Assembly (NCBI GenBank): GCA_037893245.1
Contig: JBAIAA010000415.1
Coordinates: 186,001 to 250,000, forward strand
Direction of reading: 5' to 3'
From: Crossaster papposus
Taxonomy: Eukaryota; Echinodermata; Asteroidea; Velatida; Solasteridae
DNA length: 64,000 nucleotides
Shown: one piece after another, positions 50,901 through 62,900 of the stretch
Layout of the letters: the number at the start of each line of letters is the position of its first letter
Position numbering within the stretch: the stretch's first letter is position 1
Program-made: the position numbers and the translations under genes
Notes under the pieces: model-generated
Told to the model about the DNA's origin: nothing
Database searches by the model: none
The model's input: the letters and a program-made list of their open reading frames with translations, nothing else

Positions 50901-53900
50901 ATGCAAAAACAAACAATCTCAAGAGGATTTTGTTCAAAATTTGGATTCGCTAAAATTGATAATTAACAAATCTTCAGACATCCTGTAACATAGTAAAATA
51001 AATTACGGGAAATATTGTCTGCTGTTAAAACAAACAAAATTGACGCACCTATCTGAGCAGCCACCTTGAAGCCGATGTGCACTGAGCTAGAGTCGGACCG
51101 GAAGCGTAGATAGCCCGCATTGCCTGTCGTGGTTATCGGTGAGGGCGCAGTGTTACCGCAGAACCGACCAAACAGATTTCCTGACTGAGAGGACCCATCA
51201 ATGACCTCCAAGAAGTCATAGTTACAGCTGAGAAATCGAGGGAAATATTAATAAAGTCAACAACAAAATGCAGAATGAACCAACAGACGGGTGGCAGATA
51301 GACATCTGGGGCCAGTTTCAGAGCTGCTAAGCACAACAATTTGCTTAAAGGTAGTATACACCATTTGCAGATATCGAAAATATTTACTACTGAATTATTA
51401 AGAAATACCTTACTCAATTGAAAGTAAATAATGATTCTAGGCATTCAGCAAAAGGATTGCGCTAGATATCCTGTAATTATTTTTAAAAAAATGAATTTTA
51501 TAAAGAAAAATTCGCTCTCGCCGGACGGCGAGAGCGAAAAAACAAAGATAACATAAGAATAACGGCTCGACCCCGGTTGAAAACAAACGCTGTTTTTCGT
51601 GCTTTTCTCGGCATCCATGATTGTAAAACTTCGGAAAAGTCAGTTAAACGATATTTACTATGAAATACAACCCCCCAAATCTACCCATTCATGATAATTC
51701 AAGCAATTACCAATGGTGTATAATACCTTTAATCACAACAACAATCTTGCTCAGTAAAAACAGGTTACCAGCCAAAACTACATGTGCTTTACATGCTATT
51801 AAGCAAAAACCAGCTGAATATTAGTCAAAAACAATAGACTGTGGTCTGCAACCCTGTTTTTGCCAAGGAAGAATTTTCATGCTAAGCAAATTTGTGTGCT
51901 TAGCAGCTCCATGTAACTGGCTGCTTTAAAACCCCGCTGAAGCCCTTCCATGCAAATATACAGAAATTCACCTATTAAAAACGGAATGACATTTTTTCTC
52001 AAAATTAGGCTTTGCGCTTTACTGACGTATTTTTACAAACACTGTATACTCAATATAGCAAATATTTGAAAACAAAAGAAATCACTTGGGTTGGACTCGA
52101 ACCCACGACCTCCTGCTTTCTACGGTGCAAACGTCTTGCCACTCGACCACTGAGCTAGCATGGGTCGGCTGGCTGGTTCAAATCAGACTAGCAGTTGGTA
52201 ACCCAACATAATGTTTCGCAAGAAGGAATTTGCACCTGGATGATGTAAATTCAATATTGGGTTTTTGAATTCAATATTCTGAATTTTTATTGAACTTTTT
52301 CTGCAATAAAACTAAAACCCGAGTCAATACTTTGCTTACAACCCATCACATGACTGAAAAATGCCAAGTTTCTCTTGGCATCGATCACTTCAAAACATGA
52401 CACATTCAGCAAAATTCAATAGTTCAACTAGCAAAGGCGTTCAGGACTAGTATTTTTGGCATATACACCACCCACGTCCACAGCATCATAAGCCTCATTG
52501 GTCTGATTTGCCATATGAAGCAACCTATAAGACGAAGTGATCCCCCCCCCCCCTCCTTTGTGATGGTCATTGCCAGGGTTCTAGCCACGGTGGGCGGCGC
52601 CGGGCGGTACCGCCCGGCACTGCAAATTTTTTCTCGGCACTTGGGTTCAAATTGGCTGTGCCGCCCGGAACAATATTTTGTTTTAATTTTTGTTTAATCA
52701 AATTATGGGCATAAAAGAAAGAGAGGAGATACAAAGTCACGTTAATCATGTTCATTTAGTAATTTATTTTATTAACTTAGCTAGACTTTCACAGAAACTT
52801 GCAAAAATGAACTGGATCCCCGGCCGTGAGGCGCGAGAGCTCCACTCGCTGCGCTCGCAACGCTTCGCAATCTGATAATTTACCAGGCACTAAAAAGGTC
52901 CTAGCTAGAACCCTGGTCATTGTGCTTGCGAAATGCTGTGGTTTCTCAGGAATTCTTCTTTGGTTTTAAGGGGGGGGGGGGGGGGGGGGGTGCGTTAGGT
53001 AACAATAGTCTATTGAGTGTATAGGTATGGGGTACTAAGGGGAGACTCTCTCGGTCTCATATCGTGCTGGGTATAAGATTTGCACTCACATCGACATCCT
53101 CTATAAGCTCTTGGAAGTACAGTTGCAGTACTCCTTCGACCAAACTCTTCATTGTGTGATTTACATTATGACAGTGTGTAACAAACCTATTACAATTATT
53201 CAATGAGGTTTTATTTTTTTCAGAGTTGTGGGAGGAGGAAAAAAGAAGGGAATAGTAGGAAATAGTAAATAAACAACTATGGAAAAGTAAGAATTAAAGT
53301 AGGAATTCTTGAAATTACCTGGAGTGAGGCTCGATCTCGAACTGCTGGTCAAAAGTCATGAGTATGGACTTCCCCGCGGGCGCATTGACGATCCAGATGC
53401 ACTCAATGTTCTGTGGGTAGTTGGAGGGATAGTTGGGCGACATGATGTCGGTACTCGGCACAGTGTCAGTTAGGGAGATGGTCCCACCGCAGCCTAACCA
53501 GATCAGAGAGTAAACCAAATCATGAATTAAGTGATCCCAACTTTGGTCAGGGGAAGCGAGGCCTATAGCAGGTGAAGGTTTTTGACTTGTAATTAGAAGG
53601 TAGGGGTTCGAATCCAGCAGCTAGCTGTGTGTTTCGCCCAGGGACAACGTGTGGCCTTGCAGGGTTTGTGACTCATGAGCGAGTGTCAAGAATTGGAATC
53701 CATCTACTGAGCCTACACTGTGCCCCTAGGCAGGCCACTTTACCCCAACTTGCATCTCTCCATTCAAGATTAACCAGTTCGCGCCGTAAATGTTTGGACA
53801 TTGACCGGGCCCAAGCGCGGGATTGTTTTTCACGAATTTCGATCCCAGACAGGTTTAGGCCAGCATCTTTGGGTAGCACAACCTGATATTTCCGGCCTCG

Positions 53901-56900
53901 CTCATTGCGAGCCAGTCGCTGACATATTTCCGGCCTTGCTTTTTTAAATTTTAAATTCTGAACAAACTTTGCATGTATACACGTCATCTGACGTGAACTA
54001 GTTAAAGTAACCGACATTTTAAGTAGTGGAAACAAAATAAACAAATAAAACCGAGATGAGCTACCAGTATACTGATTTGAGACCTCATCACTTTTACTTT
54101 ACCAGACATCAATACGGACAATTTAAATGTTAGTATAAACACACTCGGCAAATTTATGAAGGGTGTGGGAATTAATTTGAGTAAGAAATGACAGGAGGAA
54201 AGAAATATCAATCTGACATAATCCATTACGAATCAAATAAATTAAGAGAGCCTGATATTTCGTTCGTAAAACAAGATCTTCTTCAGAGGCAAAATGACAG
54301 TGGCACAAGAAACAAACAAGGGGGGGGGGGGGGAACACAAGCATGCATGGTTGGGAAGAAAAAGGCAAAGATGGAAATGAAAAGTTTTTAAAGTCCGTCT
54401 GCTTTTAGAAATTTAGAAAATTGCTCAGAAAGCAACAACCTTATTAAAGGTAGGATACACCATTGGTAATTGTTTGAATTATCATGAATGGGTGGATTTG
54501 GGGGGTTGTATTTTATAGTAAATATCGTTTAACTGACCTGTCCGAAGTTTTACAATCATGGATGCCGTTTTCAACCGGCATCGAGCAGTTATTCTTATGT
54601 AATTTGTGTTTTTTCGCGATCGCCGTCCGACGATCGCAAATTTTTGTTTTATAAAATTCTATTTTACAGAAAAATTACAGGATATCTAGCGCAATAATTT
54701 TGCTGGATGCCTAGAATCATTATTCACTTTTAGACGAGTAGAATATTTCTGACTAATTCGGTAGTAAATATTTTCGATATCTGCAAAAGGTGTATCCTAC
54801 CTTTAAACTGGACTGGGCTTTTTCTTGCTGAAACCAAATCGGCAGCCAATATTTCCATGCGACATAAGCCGTGTACGAATCTCTTGTCTAGGGCTATTGT
54901 CTTGGTGTTCGCTCATTACAATTGCACATGAGCAGGCTGACAATAGACGTAGCCATAGCTCTAGAAGCCCGTTTCGGACATGGCCTAATTCCCCGACTGA
55001 CTGACTGAGAATAAGACTAGACAAGCCTAGGCCACTTTCCAAACCCAAGATTCGTCTCCGTCTTTGGCTTCATTCGATGCAGTTTGGCAATGGTGATGGA
55101 GCCGGACATGGAGCCTAAGCTAGGGTTTGGAAAACGGCCCTAGTCCCCATTTTACCTTGTTGCAGTGCCTGGAATGTCAGACTGAAGCCGCTGGCCACGC
55201 CGGAAGCATCGCTTTGGAACTTGACTCGCAGCAAGTTGCCGCTGGTCTCCATCAGATCAGGGGCTGCGGTGCCGCAGTAGCGACCCGTGGTTGAGCTTCC
55301 GAGGGGAGGGGATGTCTCCACACCACCGTTATAGAGCTGGGGGACAAGAGAAAGAGAGAGAGAAAGGTCATTCCATGAAATTGGAACCCGGCACGATGTG
55401 GCGTCCAATTATGTCCAGAACCTGTTGTGAGGCAACTTTAGTACTTCTGCATATGTGACTGGCTCTACAAAAGACGTATTAAGTCGCGCTGTGCACTATC
55501 ATGTAATGGCCTACTCAATGTTGAGAGGGTAAACATTTCATCAAAATGGGATTTTTATTTTTTGTCATGAATGACATCTTCAATACCTACAGTTTCAGGT
55601 TTCATTCAAAGAAATGTTGTACTACAACAGAGCCGGCTATTTCAAAGCCTTTTTTCTCAGTTGTGTAATTTGAACTCCAAGGAAGTAATCAATATGTAAA
55701 CATGTCATATCTCATATATCGTCATATAATTACAGGATATGTGAAGTGCTGCATGCAAATGCAATGCCCTGCAAATAACTGGGTATAATCTGCAATATTC
55801 TGTGAGCACCAACAACCAAATAAAATATAACCATAATTTTGGTGTCAAATTAAAACTGAACATGACCTCTTTCCAAAAACTCTATTTCACAAAAATATGA
55901 CTTGTTTCTGTTTTGTTGTTGTGGGCACAGGTCACTAATACTAACCTGGACGTAATCATTGTTACAGTTACTACTGGTGGCGATGTTGAAACTCGTCAGG
56001 AATGTAACCTGTATGGTGGAGCCAGTTGAGGCTTGCACCACCCAGGAACAATCCTGATTGTTGGGATAGTTGGAGGGGTACAGTGGGCTGGTGATGGTTC
56101 CAAGCTCAGAGATGATGGTACCACCACAATCTGAAAAGAGGATTGGTTAGAGGTATGTTGGAAAGGGATGTAGTCAAGTCGACCACAGTGGAGTGCCGTG
56201 GTTTCATGGTCTGGAGCATCGCATTTGTAATCTGTAGGTACAGCTACAGGTTGTGGGTTCGAGTCCTGCCTAGGACTATGGTGCGTGTGCCCTTGGGCAA
56301 GGCACTTTGTCACTCATTGCTTCTCTCCACCCAGGAGTAAATGGGCACCTGTGAGGGCAGAGATGGTTATTGTGATTGATTTAGCTGCTTTGCGCCGAAA
56401 TGGCAGCATCAAGCTTTATACTCCCCAGGGAGCTGAGATGGTATTTGTAATGTTTCATGGGCCCAATGACCAGGGTAATAATGTTAAGCGCTTTGAGACT
56501 TTGGTGATAAAGCGCTATATAAGTACCGCACATTATGTCAGTCGCGAGTCAGTCGCGAGTCAGTCGCGAGTCAGTCGCGAGTCAGTCGCGAGTCAGTCGC
56601 GAGTCAGTCGCGAGTCAGTCGCGAGTCAGTCGCGAGTCAGTCGCGAGTCAGTCGCGAGTCAGTCGCGAGTCAGTCGCGAGTCAGTCGCGAGTCAGTCGCG
56701 AGTCAGTCGCGAGTCAGTCGCGAGTCAGTCGCGAGTCAGTCGCGAGTCAGTCGCGAGTCAGTCGCGAGTCAGTCGCGAGTCAGTCGCGAGTCAGTCGCGA
56801 GTCAGTCGCGAGTCAGTCGCGAGTCAGTCGCGAGTCAGTCGCGAGTCAGTCGCGAGTCAGTCGCGAGTCAGTCGCGAGTCAGTTGCCAGAGTCAGTCGCG

Positions 56901-59900
56901 AGTCAGTTGCCAGAGTCAGTTGCCAGAGTGTCGCCAGAGAGTGGCCAGTCTGTCGCTAAAGAGTTGCCAGTCTGTCGCTAGAGAGTTGCCAGTCTGTCGC
57001 TAGAGAGTTGCCAGTCTGTCGCTAGAGAGTTGCCAGTCTGTCGCCAGAGTGTCACCAGTCCGTCCAACTTACAGGATTGGTACGATGCTTGGAAGCCAGT
57101 GCCGTTGATCGAACCATCCGAGTGCAAGACCGCGTACATGGTGTTAGACGTGGAGAAGAATGGGGCGGGTAGGGGGTCCAAACGACCGCAGTAGTTGACA
57201 GTTGGGGGGGAAGGGTCTAGAACAGCTAAAAATTTAACAACAATTTAAAATGGTCAGTAAAATAATTACCAGTATAAGACTTGAAGGTTTCATTGCGAAA
57301 AAGGTAATAAGATAAGATAAGTAGTTTGCGATAACATTATGTTGTAATTCTCTTTAGTGAGATTGTGTGGTTCTGAAAAGATCCAAAGGGAACTCAATGT
57401 TTCAAACAGTATACTCTGCCCGTCGTCAGAAAACAGAGCATACTGTCTGAAACATTGAATTCCCTCCGTTTTTTTTCTGCCGAACCACACATCTCACTAA
57501 AGAGCGAGTGAGTTTTGGGTTTAAAGCCGTGACGGCATCAGGGACCATATTCACGGCGTGAATGTGTACAAATATAAGACAATAGTTAGTACTAAAAAAC
57601 AATCAAGTGAACTGTAGAGAATATAAAAACTTGAAGTCAGAAGGAACAATTATCACACAGGAAAAGAATGAGAACGTTTCAAAGTATAACGATACACTGA
57701 TTCTAGGCAGTTTTCCAGGAAAATCCAGTGGGAGGCGGGCTACGGAGGATCCCCCAGACACACGACACCCTGTCTAAATGTGTCCCGCAAGGTCTCACTA
57801 AAGAGAATTACCACATGGTGTTAATGCAAACTACTTATCTTATTGCCTGTTTTCTTGTTTACACATAAGAAGTGAGTGAGTTTAAGGTTTAACACCGAAC
57901 CGGCATCAGTGGCCATATTCACGATGGGAATGTGTACAAAAATAAGACAATAGATAGTAATAACAAACAATCAAGTGAACTGTGAAGAATATATAAAACT
58001 TGGAGTCAGAAGGAACAATTATCACACAGGAAAAGAATGAGAACTTTTTAAAAGAATGAAAGAACCATTGTATAGAAGTTTAACGATAAACTAATTCTAG
58101 GCAGTTTTTCAGGAGAATCCTGTGGGAGGCGGGCCACGGAGGATCCTCCAGACACACGGCACCCTGTCTAATTGGGTTCCGCAAGGCCGGCCGTTTCCCT
58201 TGCAGTTTAAGGGCCCGGGCCTTCGGGCAATGAGGGGACAATTGCACCGAGTGTCTGGTCAATCCTCCACGACCAGTCCTCCAGGACTAATAGGGCCCCC
58301 TGTTTAACTGTCTAGTAAATTTACACATAAGAATGTATACATTTCTGAACTCACTGTTGTACAACCTGATGTAGTCATAGCTACAGGTGACATGAGCCTC
58401 CAGATTAACGTCGGTGAGTTCCAGTCGGACCGTCCGGCCTGGGTCGGCCTCAATCGTCCACATGCAGTCAAGGTTGGGGGCGTAGCCGTTGGGGTAGTTG
58501 GGGGAGGAGAACATCTGAGCCGTGTCTATGGCCGTCAGTACCCCACCGCACTCTGGGGTGTGGGAGTTGTAAAAGAGCTTGCATTTTAGCACCCAGTTTT
58601 AAGATATTTAAGAGATTTAAATCTGTCTGCATTCTTACTCTAGTACATCCCCGAGTTGGATAAATTAATCCCTTCCTACATATTTTGTTGACTTGGCTCT
58701 CCCCACAACCCGATTGTTTGTTCAATTGTGTGGAAATCACTAAAGCATGACAAAAAGGTCTACAAGTTGAAAACTCCTTTTTTTTTTCGAACCCAAATTT
58801 TCACTGCCAAAGAGTGCAAAGTTTATTACTTTACTCTTTTTATTTGCCATTTTGACCAAATGGCACACCATACAGTAAATTGTGTGAATGTGACGTGGAT
58901 ACTTCTAAAGCACTTTTCTAATTTGTTGTACGGTAATTATAATGCTGTGCCACTACTACCGTTAGGCATAAAATAAAAAAATGTTATGTTGGCGTAACGG
59001 GCCAAAAAAAATAGGGTAGGTAGGTCGGGCTTTTTTTTTTTTTTTTTTTTTTTTTTTTCCTTCCTCCAGCAATGAAAATGATGTTTTCTAATTGTTTAAG
59101 CCGGTAGTGATACACGATAGCGTGTCCAGGTTCAATATTTTCACAATCCACACACACAACAATGAGAAACGGTCAGAAATGGTTTCAAACGTATTTATAA
59201 CTAGATTTATATAGATTTTAATCATTAAATTTCGTCCCTTGAAAATAAAATATCCAGGGTCGGCCATATTTTTAGGGTCGGTCGGGTTACGCCAACATAA
59301 CATATTTTTTTGTTATGCCTTAGAATGATCCGAAAAACCACTCTTTCAACTGGTATGTGGGTGATGTATGGGCATCAAAACACACCAACATACCAGCCTC
59401 CTAAAGGCAGCGAATAAAATCTGTGTTGAGGGTGTTCTGTGCTTCCTGGTCGACTAAAGTCGCCTGTGGTATTGGCAGTAAATATTTGTATAACATGCGG
59501 CTCTTCAGAATTTGGGCCATAAAAGAGAAATGAGTATAAAGAGCGAGTTTCAGAGAGTAACCACTTACGGTTGGGTGGTAGGGTTGGTGGGACACCTGTG
59601 AATGCGCCGGTGACCGAGACCCAATCAAGAAGAAAGCCGGAGCCGGATACCGAACCATCGGTGCGGAACTTCAGAGTAGCCACGCTGCCGGTTGTCTCGA
59701 CAGGATTCGGAAGGCTGGTGTCACAATAGGTCTGGATGAGTGAGGATTGGGTGTCGGGTCCGTCGAAGAACTAGGAGAGAGGTAGAATGGAAGACCGTTC
59801 ACAAACAAGAAAGGAGCATGTTAGTAGTTAATATTAAATTATTACTGTCAAATTATTAGCTACGAGACAACAGCTCCCATTTATAAATAAACTACAGGTT

Positions 59901-62900
59901 CATTCACAAGTAATAGTGGATAAATAATAACATAGGAATGCCTTTGTCAAGCTTTGAATAGCTTGTTAGTTGAATTTGGTCTGTAGAACTCGACTACATC
60001 CCTGCACACAAAAGAAAGCATATTATGTGGTCTGCTCACAACAACAAACATATATTATTTTTTTAAATAAAATTCACGAAAGGATTTGACCCTATACCTC
60101 TAAGGCATCGTAACTACAGAGGGGGGCTCCGATCTCCAGCTCGAATGCGGTGAACGTGATGCGGACCCGCTGACCGGATGGAACGTAGATGTTCCAGGTG
60201 ACGTCCAGATTGATAGGGTAGTTTCTAGGGTACAGAGGCGAGGCAATCTGGCCGGATGGTGCAATCAGGGTTCCACCAAAAACTAGACACAACAAAAATA
60301 AAGTTTTCTGCAGTTCAAGCGTGCTGTCGATTCTATTTTGTGTTCCTAAAAAAACCAAAAAAACCTAGATGATCTTGGAAATTTTCCAATTTTAGAAGAG
60401 TTGTGGTGAACCCCTTTCAAAAATCCCTCCACCCAAGTTGCATTAAAATCCATCAAATTCTGTACACAAAGAAACATTTAAAGCATATTTGAACAAAAAT
60501 AATAATAAATGTTGCGCAGATACCATAAAATGTTCTAATGCACATTACAAGCTCTAAAAATTACCTCTAATGACCCCTACATAACCTTTAAACTCAGTAA
60601 TCTTAAAAAGAATTCACACCCACGGGTTAATGCATCCAAGTTTCATTGAAATCCATGAAATTAATTGACAGTATACTGAGTAAATAAAATGAAATCCATA
60701 TTAAGCAAAATGTTCAGCGCTTCCAATTTATTAATATAAAATCCCAAATTTCAAACAACAAGTAGCTTTGCAAGATAACAGACTCTTTCTTTGTACTTGT
60801 GAGCCTCCGAAAGCACCACTGTCTGCTTAGTTTCCGATCTTACAAAATATATGGACTGTAAGACTCTCACCTTTTTCAAAGCTAGCCAGGAACCCAATGC
60901 CAGTCCCGCTGGTATCAGAGTGAAACTTGAGCCACATGGCACCTGTGGAAGTCAGGTTGGCAGGCCGGCGAGTGCCACAGAAGCGACCAATAAGAGGTCC
61001 GTTCTCGTCGCCAACCCTGGCCTCTAGATAGTCATTGGTGCAGATAACCTCCAGACGGAACATGCTACGGATGGGAAATTATTGTCAACAAAGTCAATTA
61101 GATAACAAACAAAGGTTAAAACTCGAACTACGTCTGGTCGAGGAACAGAACATAAGGCTTTTTCGCATTAATTCTTTTGAAAAAAATACATTCTAGCCAG
61201 ACTAACATCGTTGAAACTTAAAGTTCATATCATTTTTCACTTTCAAATTATAAGACACTTCCGGTTTGGACCGGAAGGAAGGGTCAGGTGATTTCACTTC
61301 ATCAAATGAAGATCCTGAATTATTTTATCAATTGCCACAAACCCCGGTCTTTTGCGGTTGATTTTTTATTGATTTTTAAAGATTAATTCAATTACACCTT
61401 TAATATGACGTCACTTGACCCCCTGATGATGTCATAATGGCGTTTGTCCGCGAGACACAAGTTCACTATAGGGCCTTCCCCTAGGTTAAGTTTTCTGCAA
61501 ATACGACTTTGTTTTTTATTAAAAGTGACGTGCACAAAAAACGGGTACAAAGTCTACGGGGTTTAGGTTACTAAAAGAAAAAGAAAAAAGAAAAAAGAGG
61601 GGGAAAAAAACAGAACAAAAACAAAGACTTTTTCACAACTTGCGAAAAAGCCAATAAAATGAGAACACAAAACTTGGGACACTTTAAAACAAAAATCCTA
61701 GTTTGAATCTGCATTTTTCAATTTATGTGCATTTATAATGCGCACGTATCCGCCAACACTCTCGACGCCATACAATTGTTACCCTGTAATAATCAAAGGT
61801 GACCCTCAAAGGTATCCATTTATACTCCTGGGTGCATATATAATATATGGGACGGAGAGAACCCCCCCCCCCCCTTTCCCCCCTCATTTGTGTTGGTCAT
61901 TGTGCTTGCGGAATGTTGTGATTTCTTTTGAGGTTTTTAGGAGGGGTGCGTTAGGTAACAATAGTCTAGGGAGTGTATAGGTATGGGGGACTAAGGGGGG
62001 AGTCGCTAGGTTCCACATGTTGCTGGGTATACCTGGGTGGGGAGAGGCAATTGTAGTCAAGTGTCTTGCCTAAGGGCACAAACACCATGTTTTTGCCAGG
62101 GTTCGAACCCACACACCATCACACATAACAACTGAGTCATGGCATTCTACGTTCTACAGTTCTACAATTATAACACACTAGCAGTCTTTATTCGCGGATA
62201 TTAATGTTGGTTTGTCTGTGCTTTTTCTAAATGTATAATTTCTTTTCCGAACGAATTTTGGAACAATATAATTGATGTCTCATTTGAAAACTCATAACAA
62301 ATACATGAAATTATCAATTCAATTTGAAAATCTATTTATCTGGGTGCCACACCCAAAAAGCACGGACACACCAACTTTAAACTTCCTTTCATGACACCAG
62401 TACTACCTATAGACGTTAATGAGACTGCGTAAAGATTTACATTTTTAGCACAAGGCGGCAAAAACTCAGTAGTGTTTGTTTTTAGTAAATAAAGATAGCC
62501 GACATCTTTTACTTTTAAAAGACAAACAAAAATCTTAGTGTAGGATCCCGTTGAAAAGCTCTTTCTCTGCTCTATCCGATGACATTAGTATCTTAAAGCT
62601 GGAAAAGAATCGATCAAATTGATTTTGTTTTATATCAATGACTATCTGTTGTGACCCACCTGAAGGAAACTTGGACCTGGTTACCAGGTGATGTTTGGAT
62701 GGTCCAGACACACTCCGTGTCTGCTGGGTAGTTGGCTGGGTAGCCAGGGCTGGAGAACGCACCGCTCTGGGAGGTGAAATCACCGCCGCAAACTGTCAAA
62801 TATTTGGATGAAATAGAAAACAACAAGAAATTAGAATTTTAAAGTAACGCAGGGTCATAGGACGCAAAACCATTTGATTTAGACTTTTTCCAGTTAACCA

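Noticed and set aside
56285-56981. ORFs of 148 and 224 codons made of SRESVASQ repeats
   Set aside because: They arise from the 11-base minisatellite; the upstream part is a SINE.
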